The notes under the pieces: model-generated | The model's database searches: none | What the model was told of the DNA's origin: nothing | The model's input: the letters and a program-made list of their open reading frames with translations, nothing else | DNA from: Streptococcus sp. 'caviae' | Lineage (GTDB): Bacteria; Bacillota; Bacilli; Lactobacillales; Streptococcaceae | Assembly: GCF_001937065.1 (NCBI RefSeq) | Contig: NZ_MOWR01000005.1 | Location: 1 to 64,000, forward strand | DNA length: 64,000 bases | Direction: 5' to 3' | Shown here: positions 18,688 through 28,016 of the stretch, in pieces | Numbering within the stretch: the first letter of the stretch is position 1 | Layout of the letters: every line of letters begins with the position of its first letter | Program-made: the position numbers and the translations under genes

Positions 18688-19654
18688 AAAACAAAGGAAA
18701 GTCATCCAATTATTTAATAACCTTTTCACCAGCGGCTTCAACCTGACTGAAATTGTAGATTTTTTAGAGCGAAGCCGCTTACTGGCAAAGGTTTATACGG
18801 ACGGCATGCGTCAGGGACTTCTAAACGGCTTGAATTTAGCGGAAATAATGAGTTCTTTAGGTTTTTCAGACAATGTTGTGACACAGTTGGCACTTTCTGA
18901 AATTCATGGGAATACTCAGAAAAGTCTCTTAAAAATTGAGGCTTATTTAAGCAATCTTGTTGTTGTTAAAAAGAAGCTGATTGAGGTAGCTACCTATCCT
19001 GTTATTTTAATCCTTTTTCTTATTCTCATCATGCTGGGATTAAAAAATTACCTGCTTCCTCAGCTTGAAAATGGAAATTTTGCGACAGCACTTATTTCTC
19101 ATTTTCCGTCTATTTTTCTCTTAGTCTGCGGATTCTTCATATTTTTAACAGGAATCCTTTATTTTGCTTCAAGAAGAATGAGCCGGATTCGCTTAATGAC
19201 AGTTTGCAGTCGGATACCGTTTGCTGGCAGTTATTTTCGGCTGTATTTGACAGCTTATTATGCACGAGAATGGGGCAATCTTATAGGACAAGGAGTAGAG
19301 ATGGCTCAGATTGTTCGCTTGATGCAGCAGCAAAAGTCAAAGCTCTTTAGAGAAATAGGCAGGGATATGGAAATGGCGCTTATATCTGGGCAGGAATTTC
19401 ATCAGAAAGTTTTAGACTATCCTTTCTTTTTGCGAGAGCTTAGCCTAATGATTGAATATGGAGAGATCAAGTCAAAACTGGGCAGTGAGCTTGAAATTTA
19501 CGCCGAGGAGAGCTGGGAGCATTTCTTTAGCAGACTCAATAAGGCTATGCAGCTCATCCAGCCTCTTGTCTTTGTTCTGGTGGCGGTGATTATCGTGATG
19601 ATTTATGTGGCAATGCTGCTGCCGATTTATCAAAATATGGAGGTTAATTTGTAA
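18563..19654 (+). CDS. comYB: Competence pilus membrane protein ComYB (ComGB)
   Basis: A 363-residue (from TTG 18563) type II secretion F-family protein with three hydrophobic segments (VATYPVILILFLILIMLGL, then a second near residue 190 and a third at the C-terminus). It anchors the pilus assembly platform. The start is uncertain: TTG 18563 has a perfect AGGAGGTG just upstream but overlaps comYA by 125 bases, while TTG 18620 gives the N-terminus LTAFLQKDISL that looks more like other ComGB proteins. The last base is shared with the comYC start. Confidence 0.9.
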   Translation: MILPKETTKNIQLKGGISKLTAFLQKDISLRKKPKQKKLKTEKQRKVIQLFNNLFTSGFNLTEIVDFLERSRLLAKVYTDGMRQGLLNGLNLAEIMSSLGFSDNVVTQLALSEIHGNTQKSLLKIEAYLSNLVVVKKKLIEVATYPVILILFLILIMLGLKNYLLPQLENGNFATALISHFPSIFLLVCGFFIFLTGILYFASRRMSRIRLMTVCSRIPFAGSYFRLYLTAYYAREWGNLIGQGVEMAQIVRLMQQQKSKLFREIGRDMEMALISGQEFHQKVLDYPFFLRELSLMIEYGEIKSKLGSELEIYAEESWEHFFSRLNKAMQLIQPLVFVLVAVIIVMIYVAMLLPIYQNMEVNL

Positions 19655-19968
19655 TGAAAAAATTAAAGAAAGTTACCGTTAAAGGGTTCACATTAATTGA
19701 AATGTTAATTGTGCTGCTGATTATCAGTGTTTTGCTGCTTTTATTTGTACCCAATTTAGCAAAGCAAAAAGATAAGGTAAAGGATACGGGCAATTCGGCT
19801 GTTGTCAAAGTGGTCGAAAGTCAGGCTGAACTGTATGAATTGGATCAGACTGACTCGGCAACCCTTTCAAAATTAGTAGCTAGCGGCAATATTACTCAGG
19901 AACAGGCGGATTCTTATAAGGCTTATTATGCGAAACATCCTGAAAAGGCATGTCATGTGGCGAATTAA
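19654..19968 (+). CDS. comYC: Major competence pseudopilin ComYC (ComGC)
   Basis: A 104-residue major pilin of the transformation pilus. It has a short basic leader, then the prepilin peptidase site and hydrophobic helix GFTLIEMLIVLLIISVLLLL, with Glu at position +5 of the mature protein. The C-terminal part is soluble and helical (KVVESQAELYELDQTD). Start ATG overlaps the comYB stop (TAATG). Confidence 0.95.
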   Translation: MKKLKKVTVKGFTLIEMLIVLLIISVLLLLFVPNLAKQKDKVKDTGNSAVVKVVESQAELYELDQTDSATLSKLVASGNITQEQADSYKAYYAKHPEKACHVAN

Positions 19969-20374
19969 AGCTTTTACTCTCCTGGAGAGCCTAGTAACTC
20001 TAGCCATTACAGCTTTTTTAATTCTAAGTCTGTCTGGAGGAATTAATCAGACCTTTGCCAGTGTAGAAGAGCAGCTCTTTTTTCTGTCCTTTGAGCATCT
20101 TTATCGTGATACACAGAAGCTCAGTGCTCTATCTAAACAGGAAATGACTCTAACTTTAGACAAAGAAAAGATTTCTAATGGTATTGAGACGCTTGATGTT
20201 CCTGAGAATATTAAATTGGGAAAAGACATGACGCTGCATTTTGATCAGGCAGGCGGGAACTCATCGCTAGCTAAACTTAGTTTCCAGACTCCAAAAAAGA
20301 CGGTAACTTATCAATTATACATAGGGAGTGGTCAATATAAAAAAACAGAAAATGAAAGCTTATATTCTCCTTGA
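19955..20374 (+). CDS. comYD: Minor competence pseudopilin ComYD (ComGD)
   Basis: A 139-residue minor pseudopilin with the class III signal MWRIKAFTLLESLVTLAI. ATG 19955 is preferred to 19928 because AAAAGG lies just upstream and the signal motif follows directly. It overlaps comYC by 14 bases. The remainder is a beta-rich pseudopilin head. Confidence 0.9.
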   Translation: MWRIKAFTLLESLVTLAITAFLILSLSGGINQTFASVEEQLFFLSFEHLYRDTQKLSALSKQEMTLTLDKEKISNGIETLDVPENIKLGKDMTLHFDQAGGNSSLAKLSFQTPKKTVTYQLYIGSGQYKKTENESLYSP

Positions 20375-20621
20375 AAGCCTAATTGCTCTAGGTCTTTTAG
20401 TAACAATCACATCTTTAATTCTGCAGCAGATTAATCACGACCAAAAAAGAGCAGCTGACAATTTGCAAAGACAGGAAGTGATGAACGCAGCGATAATGGC
20501 TGTTCAAACGAAGCAGGATAAACTGAGCCTCAACGGCGTCAGTGTGAGGGTTGTCAGAGATGAAACTTCGATCGCCGTTTACCACGATCAAGGGGAGGTC
20601 ATAAGTCTTGTTAAAGAATAA
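20328..20621 (+). CDS. comYE: Minor competence pseudopilin ComYE (ComGE)
   Basis: A 97-residue minor pseudopilin with an atypical prepilin signal (MKAYILLESLIALGLLVTI), where the usual GF before TLIE is AY. GTG 20328 gives the longest product; ATG 20352 is the alternative, and neither has a well-placed Shine-Dalgarno. It overlaps comYD by 47 bases from the GTG. Confidence 0.85.
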   Translation: MVNIKKQKMKAYILLESLIALGLLVTITSLILQQINHDQKRAADNLQRQEVMNAAIMAVQTKQDKLSLNGVSVRVVRDETSIAVYHDQGEVISLVKE

Positions 20622-21042
20622 ATTAAGAGCATTTACACTTCTGGAGTGTCTGGTCGCCCTGCTTGTCATTGCCGGCAGTATTTCTGTTTACAGTGGCTTA
20701 ACTAAAGTGATTAGCAGCAATATTCACTATTTGTCAAAAAATCAAAAAGATAGATGGCTGCTTTTCTGCCAACAATTTCGTTCAGAACTTGAAGGGACAA
20801 GTCTGCAGAAATTAGATAACCATAAACTTTACATCAGTAAAGACGGACAGAACTTGGCTTTTGGCAAATCCAAAGCGACAGACTTTAGGAAGACGAATGC
20901 TGACGGGCGCGGCTATCAGCCTATGCTGACAGGAATTAAGACAGCTTATTTTAGTCAATCCGGAGAAATTGTCAGGTTAGATATTACTTTTGACGATGGA
21001 TTAGAGAGGACTTTTGTCTATGCATTTGACGAAAAAAGTTAA
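20608..21042 (+). CDS. comYF: Minor competence pseudopilin ComYF (ComGF)
   Basis: A 144-residue pseudopilin, MLKNKLRAFTLLECLVALLVI, with the prepilin site AFTLLE. Start TTG 20608 with GGGGAGG 10 bases upstream; overlaps comYE by 14 bases. A ComGF-type C-terminal head follows (KDRWLLFCQQFRSEL). Confidence 0.9.
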   Translation: MLKNKLRAFTLLECLVALLVIAGSISVYSGLTKVISSNIHYLSKNQKDRWLLFCQQFRSELEGTSLQKLDNHKLYISKDGQNLAFGKSKATDFRKTNADGRGYQPMLTGIKTAYFSQSGEIVRLDITFDDGLERTFVYAFDEKS

Positions 21043-21427
21043 GGCAGGTGTTCTTCTATATGCCTTGCTAATGGCAGCGATATTTAGCCTTTTATTGCAG
21101 TTTTATCTTAACCGTGTTCTTGCGACGCAAAGGCAGAATCAGTTGCAATTATCAGCCAGTCAGGCCTATCTTATGGCAGAATTAACTCAGGATCTGGCCA
21201 AGGATAATAGCGGGCAGTTTACTTTTAATTACGGCAGTTCATCTTATCAGAAGGAAAATCAGCAGATTGTGATTGAAGTGCGTTTGAAAAGCGGTCGGTC
21301 TTACCGCTATCACTTTAAAGAAGAAAGTGATAAAACAAAGGAGGAAACGGCTGAAAGAAATTTTGAAAAAGAGAAAACAGCCCCTGAAGAATCGAAGGAA
21401 AAGAGACCTTCTCAAACCCATAATTGA
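21020..21427 (+). CDS. comYG: Competence protein ComYG (ComGG)
   Basis: A 135-residue last gene of the pilus operon, with a single N-terminal hydrophobic segment (AGVLLYALLMAAIFSLLLQF) and a highly charged, probably disordered C-terminus rich in Glu and Lys. ATG 21020 follows AGAGG; TTG 21014 is possible. It overlaps comYF by 23 bases. Confidence 0.85.
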   Translation: MHLTKKVKAGVLLYALLMAAIFSLLLQFYLNRVLATQRQNQLQLSASQAYLMAELTQDLAKDNSGQFTFNYGSSSYQKENQQIVIEVRLKSGRSYRYHFKEESDKTKEETAERNFEKEKTAPEESKEKRPSQTHN

Positions 21428-21429
21428 TT

Positions 21430-21458
21430 TTGCCAGTTCCATCTATTTTTGATATGAT
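21430..21458 (+). promoter_or_regulatory. Promoter of the YtxK-like methyltransferase
   Basis: TTGCCA and TATGAT separated by 17 bases, immediately after comYG. The next gene can therefore be expressed outside competence. Confidence 0.6.
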
Positions 21459-21475
21459 AGGTGCTGGAGGAAATC

Positions 21476-22429
21476 ATGGACTTTGAAAAAATAGAAACAG
21501 CCTATAAGTTACTGTTAGACAATTGTCAGCAGCTGGAGGCGAAAATTCAGACAAACCTTTACGATGCTCTAATTGAGCAAAATGCTTATTATCTGGGAGC
21601 TGACGGAGCCGATGATATGATTAGACAGAATAATGATCAGTTACGGCAACTGAATCTCAGTAAAGAAGAGTGGCGCAGAACCTTTCAGTTTCTGTTTATT
21701 AAGGCGGCTCAGGAGTCTCAGCTGCAGGCAAACCACCAGTTTACTCCGGACAGTATCGGCTTTATACTTCTTTATTTACTGGAAGAATTGACTGACAGTG
21801 ATCAGTTAGATGTTCTTGAAATTGGTTCAGGAACAGGAAATCTCGCAGAAACGCTGGTTAATAACAGTTCGAAAGAGCTCGACTATATGGGTATTGAGGT
21901 GGATGATCTTTTGATTGATCTATCCGCAAGTGTTGCAGATGTCTTAGATTCTCCTGTTCATTTTATTCAAGAAGATGCTGTGCGGCCGCAAATTTTAAAG
22001 GAAAGTGATGTTATTATCAGTGATTTGCCTGTTGGTTTCTATCCTAACGATGACATTGCCAAACGCTATGAGGTTGCAGCGGCAGAAGGGCATACCTATG
22101 CTCACCATCTTTTAATGGAGCAGTCGTTTAAGTATTTAAAGAAAAATGGATTAGCTATTTTTCTGGCACCTGTTGATTTGCTGACCAGCGAACAGAGTCC
22201 TTTGTTAAAGGCATGGCTGCAGGAAAAGGCTGCTGTTTTATCGGTTATCTCTCTGCCGGAGAAGGTTTTTAGTCATAAAAACAATATGAAATCTATTTTT
22301 ATCTTAAAGAAACAAGAAAAACAGGCTTGCGAGACCTTTGTTTACCCGCTGACGGATTTACAGAATCCTGATGTTTTACGAGGTTTTATGAAAAATTTTA
22401 AAAAATGGAAGGAAGATAATGTCATTTAA
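21476..22429 (+). CDS. Class I SAM-dependent methyltransferase, YtxK-like
   Basis: A 317-residue protein with the SAM-binding motif DVLEIGSGTGNLAETL at about residue 115 and a DLPVGFYP motif (N6-adenine-type D/NPPF-like position) near residue 183. It resembles the N-6 DNA methylase family members found between the com pilus operon and ackA in streptococci and bacilli (YtxK). ATG 21476 follows a strong GGAGG; the longer frame adds four residues only. Its substrate is not known. Confidence 0.85.
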   Translation: MDFEKIETAYKLLLDNCQQLEAKIQTNLYDALIEQNAYYLGADGADDMIRQNNDQLRQLNLSKEEWRRTFQFLFIKAAQESQLQANHQFTPDSIGFILLYLLEELTDSDQLDVLEIGSGTGNLAETLVNNSSKELDYMGIEVDDLLIDLSASVADVLDSPVHFIQEDAVRPQILKESDVIISDLPVGFYPNDDIAKRYEVAAAEGHTYAHHLLMEQSFKYLKKNGLAIFLAPVDLLTSEQSPLLKAWLQEKAAVLSVISLPEKVFSHKNNMKSIFILKKQEKQACETFVYPLTDLQNPDVLRGFMKNFKKWKEDNVI

Positions 22430-22441
22430 GGGATAATCTGC

Positions 22442-22447
22442 TATAAT
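22442..22447 (+). promoter_or_regulatory. -10 box of ackA
   Basis: TATAAT, 41 bases before the ackA ATG, preceded by weak -35 candidates. Confidence 0.5.
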
Positions 22448-22488
22448 AATCATATATTATCGTAAACGATTTCATGAAGGGGTATCTT

Positions 22489-23688
22489 ATGTCAAAAACA
22501 ATTTCTATTAATGCAGGTTCTTCAAGTCTGAAGTGGCAGCTTTATCAAATGCCTGAAGAAAAAGTATTAGCAAAAGGCTTAATTGAGCGTATTGGTAAGG
22601 ATGATGCCATTTCAACGGTAAAATTTGATGACCAAAATGTTTCTGAAACTTTGGCGATTAAAGACCATACGGCTGCTGTAAAAATTCTCTTGGATGATTT
22701 AATTCATTTGGGAATTATCCAATCTTATGATGAAATTACAGGTGTGGGGCACCGTGTGGTTGCAGGCGGAACTTATTTTAATGAATCTGTTCTGGTGGAC
22801 AGTGAAGAGGTCATTGAAAAAGTTGAAGAGCTGGCCCTTCTGGCACCCCTGCATAACAAGGCCAATGCTGCAGGAATACGAGCATTTAAAGAAATTCTTC
22901 CAGACATTACCAGTGTTGTGGTTTTTGACACGGCTTTCCACACAACAATGCCGGAGGTTGCTTACCGCTACCCATTGCCAAATAAATACTTTACAGAAAA
23001 TAAGGTTCGTAAGTACGGCGCTCATGGGACCAGTCACTATTATGTTGCTCATGAAGCGGCTAAAGTTTTAGGTAAGCCTATTGAAGAGCTTAAACTTATT
23101 ACGGCTCATATGGGGAACGGTGTTTCGCTCACAGCGGTTGACGGCGGTAAATCAGTGGATACTTCCATGGGATTCACTCCGCTGGGCGGTGTTATGATGG
23201 GAACGCGCACGGGGGATCTGGATCCGGCGATTATTCCTTATCTGATGGATAATACCGATGATTTCAAAACGCCGGAAGATATTCGCCGTATTTTCAATCA
23301 TGAGTCTGGTCTGCTCGGTATTTCAGAATTATCTAATGATATGCGTGAGATTGAGACGGCAACAAAAAATGGCGATAAGGATGCTTCCTTGGCCTATGCT
23401 ATGTTTATTGACCGTATTGTTAAACATATCGGTGCCTACGCTGCGGTAATGAATGGTGTTGATGCTATTGTCTTCACAGCAGGCATTGGTGAAAATGATG
23501 CTCATATTCGAGATGAAATTATCAAGCACTTTTCTTGGATTGGTGCGGATATTGATGCCGAAAAGAATGAAGCGCGCCCAGCCTATGGTGTGGTGTCATC
23601 GGATGATGCTAAGGTCAAAGTGCTGGTTATTCCGACCGATGAAGAGCTTGTCATTGCGCGTGATGTTGAGCGTCTGAAAGTTAAATAA
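22489..23688 (+). CDS. ackA: Acetate kinase
   Basis: A 399-residue enzyme converting acetyl phosphate and ADP to acetate and ATP. The N-terminal motif NAGSSSLKW, the second signature [22 protein letters not shown] and the C-terminal FTAGIGEND are all present. ATG 22489 is chosen because [13 protein letters not shown] is the family start and AAGGGG lies upstream. It has its own promoter; a terminator follows at 23712. Confidence 0.97.
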   Translation: MSKTISINAGSSSLKWQLYQMPEEKVLAKGLIERIGKDDAISTVKFDDQNVSETLAIKDHTAAVKILLDDLIHLGIIQSYDEITGVGHRVVAGGTYFNESVLVDSEEVIEKVEELALLAPLHNKANAAGIRAFKEILPDITSVVVFDTAFHTTMPEVAYRYPLPNKYFTENKVRKYGAHGTSHYYVAHEAAKVLGKPIEELKLITAHMGNGVSLTAVDGGKSVDTSMGFTPLGGVMMGTRTGDLDPAIIPYLMDNTDDFKTPEDIRRIFNHESGLLGISELSNDMREIETATKNGDKDASLAYAMFIDRIVKHIGAYAAVMNGVDAIVFTAGIGENDAHIRDEIIKHFSWIGADIDAEKNEARPAYGVVSSDDAKVKVLVIPTDEELVIARDVERLKVK

Positions 23689-23711
23689 GTTATCACATTT
23701 TATGATAAGAC

Positions 23712-23748
23712 CGAAAAAGCTGATAGATATTCACCTATCAACTTTTTT
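23712..23748 (+). terminator. ackA terminator
   Basis: AAAAAGCTGATAG pairs with CTATCAACTTTTTT (one mismatch) around an 8-base loop. The remaining gap to 23894 holds nothing recognisable. Confidence 0.75.
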
Positions 23749-23894
23749 GTTAAATCAAAGCTCAGTTATGTAGGTGAAAAAGATTTGCAGCAATCACTTG
23801 CGTAACTGGTCTTTTATGTTAGCTGGCAGGCGTTATAAATATACCCTTCTGCTTTAAAATCGCGAGAAAAATAGTTATTAATCAAAGGAGAGAT

Positions 23895-24572
23895 ATGAAA
23901 GGAATTTTAAAAAAAGCAGCGGCTGCAGCCGCTATTGTTGGTTTATTTGTTGTGAGTCAGGTGCCTGATTTAGTAATGATAATTTGGAAAAGGGAGAGCT
24001 CAGTTCTTAATGTGTGGCAAACATTAGCGATTGTTATTATGCAAGTCCTTGTGATTGCTGGTTTCTATGTGCTGGCCAGGCGCAAAGAACTGCTTGGTTC
24101 TGATATTAAGAACTGGCTGAGCTGGAAAACTTTTGCGGTGGTCTCGCTGGGATTTATAGCGCTATTTATTGTTAAGCTTATCGGCGGCATTATTTTAACG
24201 CTGGAAGGCAAGACGACTACGAACAATCAGGCAACGATTGATCAGCTCTTTGAAAACTCCTCGCTTTTGATTATGTTCATCTTTATTGTTATTATAGCTC
24301 CTCTAACGGAAGAAATTATTTTTAGAGGTCTTATTCCTAGATTATTCTCGAAGCGGTTTGAAGGTTGGGGATTTGCTCTTGGCGCTCTGCTTTTCGGCCT
24401 GCTCCACGGCCCCAGTGATATTGGCAGTTTTGTCTTGTATGTTGGTATGGGAGCTGTTTTAGCTATTGTTTGTTACAGATTTAAGCATCTGGAATACAGT
24501 ATCTGGATACATGGTCTCAACAATGCTTTGGGATTTGCTGCCCTGCTTGTGACGAATCTGATGAGTCAGTAA
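23895..24572 (+). CDS. CPBP family intramembrane glutamic endopeptidase
   Basis: A 225-residue membrane protein with about six hydrophobic segments. The CPBP (Abi) motifs are intact: EEIIFRG at about residue 138, LLHGP near 170 and HGLNN near 210. Such enzymes act as intramembrane proteases, some linked to bacteriocin immunity or prenyl-protein processing; the substrate here is unknown. AAAGGAGAG precedes the ATG. It is a single gene converging with proC. Confidence 0.88.
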   Translation: MKGILKKAAAAAAIVGLFVVSQVPDLVMIIWKRESSVLNVWQTLAIVIMQVLVIAGFYVLARRKELLGSDIKNWLSWKTFAVVSLGFIALFIVKLIGGIILTLEGKTTTNNQATIDQLFENSSLLIMFIFIVIIAPLTEEIIFRGLIPRLFSKRFEGWGFALGALLFGLLHGPSDIGSFVLYVGMGAVLAIVCYRFKHLEYSIWIHGLNNALGFAALLVTNLMSQ

Positions 24573-24637
24573 GTTTGAAACCTTTACTTGCTGTGGGAAA
24601 TGGCTGATTTGCGGATTTTCAATTATCATTTAAAAAT

Positions 24638-24678
24638 AAAATGCTCGCAAAGTGTCAGCAGCTTTACGAGCATTTTTC
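24638..24678. terminator. Bidirectional terminator between the CPBP gene and proC
   Basis: AAAATGCTCG and CGAGCATTTTT form the stem; A and T runs on both sides serve both converging genes. Confidence 0.8.
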
Positions 24679-24680
24679 TT

Positions 24681-25451
24681 TTACATGTTTTTAGCTTTTT
24701 CGATCGTTGTATCAATAGCTGAGATGGCACTGGCAGTAAAACCGGTTTTTTCCAAATCTAAGAGTCCTGCGATGGTTGTGCCGCCCGGGCTTGAAACCTT
24801 ATCAATAAAATCATTGGGGCTGATGCCGTTTGAGAGAAGGTTCTGGCTGGTAGCCAGTACTGTTTGACTGACAATATCAAGAGCCAGATCTTTAGAAAAA
24901 CCATATTTCAAGCCGGCCTTAGCCAGGGCTTCAATAAAAAGGGCAATATAGGCGGGACTGGAGCCTGCCAGAGCAGTAAAAGTATCGAAGTCTTTTTCAG
25001 CAATTTCAAAGGTTGTGCCAAATGAGTTTGTAATTTGTTTGGCTGTTTCAAAAAGTCGATCAGAGACCTTGCTATTTCGGCAAATAGCAGTAGTGCTCTG
25101 CAGCAGCTGTGCATTGAGATTAGGCATAATGCGGATAATAGGCAGGTCTGCCTGAGTCAATTCGGCCAAACGGCTTAAGCTTGTTCCGGCGGCCATTGAA
25201 AGAATGGGCTTGTTCATATCCAAATCGGTTAGAACAAGAGGTAGAACCTGCGGCTTAACACCTAAAACAATAAGGTCAGCCTTGTCAATAAGCTCTTGCT
25301 GGGAGGCGGCAAAATCAACATCCAATGCTTCAGCTTTTTCCCTGCTTTTTTCGGGACTGCTGTCTGAGATGATTACCTTGAATTCTGTTTTTTTCAGTCC
25401 GGTAATGATGGCGCTGGCCATTTTTCCAACGCCGATAAATCCAATAGTCAT
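24681..25451 (-). CDS. proC: Pyrroline-5-carboxylate reductase
   Basis: A 256-residue NAD(P)H-dependent enzyme for the last step of proline synthesis. It has the Rossmann motif IGFIGVGKMASAI at the N-terminus and the P5CR signature near the C-terminus (SSPGGTTIAGLLDLEKTGF). The start at 25451 is set by the family N-terminus MTIGFIG; the longer upstream frame is unrelated. It lies 91 bases behind pepA on the same strand. Confidence 0.95.
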   Translation of the reverse strand: MTIGFIGVGKMASAIITGLKKTEFKVIISDSSPEKSREKAEALDVDFAASQQELIDKADLIVLGVKPQVLPLVLTDLDMNKPILSMAAGTSLSRLAELTQADLPIIRIMPNLNAQLLQSTTAICRNSKVSDRLFETAKQITNSFGTTFEIAEKDFDTFTALAGSSPAYIALFIEALAKAGLKYGFSKDLALDIVSQTVLATSQNLLSNGISPNDFIDKVSSPGGTTIAGLLDLEKTGFTASAISAIDTTIEKAKNM

Positions 25452-25542
25452 AATGGGAGATTTGAGAGGTGCAAGGTGCTCATGAGGTCGATATGGATTG
25501 AGCAAACAGAGATTGTAGAGCACCTGTTCCGTCTCGTCCTTT

Positions 25543-26610
25543 CTAGTAATTTTTAATAAGATCAACCGTTGAGCGGTCAAGTTTTTTAACAATGGCTTGG
25601 AGGAAATTTTGCGCCTGCAGAAAATCATCCAAAGAATAAAGTGTTTGATGCGAGTGAATATAACGGGCACAGACACCGATAGTTGTGGAAGGGATTCCTT
25701 TGTTTTGAAGGTGAGCTGCACCGGCATCTGTTCCGCCTTTAGCAGCGTAGTACTGGTACTTAATACCAGCTTCTTCCGCTGTTGTCAGCAGGAAGTCCCG
25801 CATATTTTTAAGCATCAAGTGTCCCGGATCGTAGAAGCGAATCAGGGTTCCTTGGCCGATGTTTCCCTGATCGCCGTAAACATCGCCGGCAGGCGAACAA
25901 TCAACTGCAAAGAAGAGTTCCGGATCAAATTGAGTCGTTGAAACATGAGCTCCGCGCAGGCCGACTTCTTCCTGAACATTGGCTCCGGCAATGAGAGTGC
26001 TGTCTATCTGCTGGTCCTTCAGGCTTTCTAATAATTCGGTTACCATCAGAATTCCATAGCGGTTGTCCCAAGCCTTGGAGATGACATTTTTTTGGTTGGC
26101 TGTTAAAATGGCTTGTGTTTGCGGCACGATAATATCACCTGGAGAAATACCGTAAGACTCCGCTTCTGTCTTATCAGCAAAGCCCCCATCAAAGACAATA
26201 TCTTCAACTTTTGGCAGTGAAGGAGAACCATTGCTGTGACGCAGAAAATGCGGCGGTACAGAGCCAGAAATAAGGGGGATGGCCTGATTGTTCCGAGTAT
26301 AAAGGGTGAAGCGCTGGGAGCTGATAACCAAAGGATTCCAGCCGCCGACAGTCAGAGCACGCAGCGTACCGTCTTCTTTGATCTGACTGACCATAAAACC
26401 AACCTCATCCATATGGGCTGCGACCATAACTCGAGGGGCCTTTTCAGCAGAACTGTGCTTAATGCCAAAAATACCGCCCAGCCCGTCTGTCTGGATTTCG
26501 TCTGTTAAAGGTGTTATTTTAGAACGCAGAAAATCGCGAACAGTATTTTCATAGCCGGCAATACCGTCCAATTCGGTGACGGTTTTGATTTTATCAAATA
26601 AATCTGTCAT
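25543..26610 (-). CDS. pepA: Glutamyl aminopeptidase (M42 family)
   Basis: A 355-residue cytosolic metallopeptidase that removes N-terminal acidic residues from peptides. Metal ligands are visible in VAAHMDEVGF (His, with Asp following), NVQEEVGLRGA (catalytic Glu pair) and a downstream VDCSPAGD (Asp). AGAGGT precedes the ATG at 26610. It is probably transcribed with proC and is divergent from the DUF4651 gene. Confidence 0.93.
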   Translation of the reverse strand: MTDLFDKIKTVTELDGIAGYENTVRDFLRSKITPLTDEIQTDGLGGIFGIKHSSAEKAPRVMVAAHMDEVGFMVSQIKEDGTLRALTVGGWNPLVISSQRFTLYTRNNQAIPLISGSVPPHFLRHSNGSPSLPKVEDIVFDGGFADKTEAESYGISPGDIIVPQTQAILTANQKNVISKAWDNRYGILMVTELLESLKDQQIDSTLIAGANVQEEVGLRGAHVSTTQFDPELFFAVDCSPAGDVYGDQGNIGQGTLIRFYDPGHLMLKNMRDFLLTTAEEAGIKYQYYAAKGGTDAGAAHLQNKGIPSTTIGVCARYIHSHQTLYSLDDFLQAQNFLQAIVKKLDRSTVDLIKNY

Positions 26611-26712
26611 GTTTACCTCTCATAGCTGCAAAGGGATGTGTCGAACCATACCAGCATCCCTGCTTAATTCTATACTTTATATTTTAGCATGTTTTATGAT
26701 AAAATAAAGGTT

Positions 26713-27000
26713 ATGAAAAGTAAAAAAATCACACTGGTGTCTGCCGGTCTTGCGGGAATAAGCGGTGCTGCTCTTGCCGGTCTGCTTATTCAGCAGCGTT
26801 TGGCAGACCAAAGGCGGAACAGAATTAAAAAGAAAATCCGGCAGTTTTTCAGTCAATTTGGTGAGATTGCTGTTCTCTATATCAATGAATTTGAATCCGA
26901 TAAGAAAAAGCTTCGCGGCGGCGTGGTCATGCAGGATGATACTGTCTATCAATTTACCTATCAAAATGGCAGTATTGATTATGAGGAGGAAAAGAGATGA
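26713..27000 (+). CDS. DUF4651 family small membrane-anchored protein
   Basis: A 95-residue protein with an N-terminal hydrophobic segment (ITLVSAGLAGISGAALAGLL), then a charged domain ending IDYEEEKR. The function is unknown. ATG 26713 follows AAAGG. Its stop overlaps the start of the thioredoxin-like gene (ATGA), so the two are likely translationally coupled. Confidence 0.8.
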   Translation: MKSKKITLVSAGLAGISGAALAGLLIQQRLADQRRNRIKKKIRQFFSQFGEIAVLYINEFESDKKKLRGGVVMQDDTVYQFTYQNGSIDYEEEKR

Positions 27001-27326
27001 TTGCTCCGCAGTCCTATGAGGAATTAGCCGCGTGTCTGGAACAAAAGGGGAAGACCGTCTTCTTTTTCACAGCAGATTGGTGTCCGGACTGTCAGTTTAT
27101 CTATCCGGCCCTGCCTGAGATTGAAGCGGAAAATTCCGACTTTACTTTTGTGCGTGTGGATCGCGATGCTTTTATGGAAGTGGCTCAAAGGTGGAATATC
27201 TTTGGTATTCCGAGTTTTATTGCGGTGGAAAACGGGAAGGAAATCGGCCGTTTTGTTAATAAAGATCGCAAGACAAAAGCCCAAATCAATGCCTTCTTGG
27301 CTGAGCTCAGGGCGCATCAGCCTTAA
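26997..27326 (+). CDS. Thioredoxin-family protein
   Basis: A 109-residue thioredoxin fold protein with the active site FFTADWCPDCQF (CPDC instead of CGPC) and the cis-Pro loop FGIPSF. The CPDC site suggests a redox potential different from TrxA. Coupled to the preceding gene by a 4-base overlap. It probably acts in cytosolic thiol exchange; the partner is unknown. Confidence 0.88.
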   Translation: MIAPQSYEELAACLEQKGKTVFFFTADWCPDCQFIYPALPEIEAENSDFTFVRVDRDAFMEVAQRWNIFGIPSFIAVENGKEIGRFVNKDRKTKAQINAFLAELRAHQP

Positions 27327-27389
27327 ACTCTACGTTAGATAATTGGTGTTCAGTTTTATTTGAAAACTGCATAATTGAAAGGAATAGAA

Positions 27390-28016
27390 ATGATTTTTAC
27401 TTACAACAAACAATATGTCGGTGATGTTTTGATGGTTATTGTCAAAGACAGCAAGGGTGGGAAACTAACTTCTGAGCGCAAGGGGAGAGTTGCCCGTGTT
27501 TTCTTGCAAGAGAGCGATGAAACGGTTGCTTGGAATATTTTTGAAGTGTCTGAACTGATTGCTCTTGAGGGAGTGGGTCAGGTATCGCTGACAGATGAAC
27601 AAATAGCTGTTTTAAATGCTGAACTGGCTAAGGAAGGATTTCAAGAAAGTCTGGAAAATGATCCAAATCCTAAGTTCGTAGTGGGTGAGATTGTTGAAAT
27701 GGTTCCTCATCCGGACAGTGACCATCTCAATATTTGTCAAGTCAAGGTGGCGGACGATAAAATCATTCAGATTGTTGCCGGTGCACCCAACGCAGCCCTT
27801 GGTTTAAAGACGATTGTTGCTTTGCCGGGAGCCATGATGCCAAACGGCAGCTTGATTTTCCCGGGTAGCCTCAGAGGTGAAGAGAGTTTTGGCATGATGT
27901 GTGCACCGCGGGAGCTTGCTCTGCCGAATGCTCCGCAAAAACGCGGTATCATTGAGCTTGCTGCACAGACGACCGTAGGAGAAGCCTTCGATGCTAAGAA
28001 ACATTGGCAAGGATAA
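27390..28016 (+). CDS. ytpR: YtpR-like tRNA-binding domain protein
   Basis: A 208-residue protein with an N-terminal DUF4479 domain and a C-terminal EMAP/Arc1p-type tRNA-binding OB fold from about residue 95 (VGEIVEMVPHPDSDHLNICQVKV, then GSLRGEESFGMMCAPREL), as in the PheT N-terminus. ATG 27390 follows GAAAGG. A free-standing paralogue of the phenylalanyl-tRNA synthetase beta editing arm; the cellular role is not settled. Confidence 0.87.
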   Translation: MIFTYNKQYVGDVLMVIVKDSKGGKLTSERKGRVARVFLQESDETVAWNIFEVSELIALEGVGQVSLTDEQIAVLNAELAKEGFQESLENDPNPKFVVGEIVEMVPHPDSDHLNICQVKVADDKIIQIVAGAPNAALGLKTIVALPGAMMPNGSLIFPGSLRGEESFGMMCAPRELALPNAPQKRGIIELAAQTTVGEAFDAKKHWQG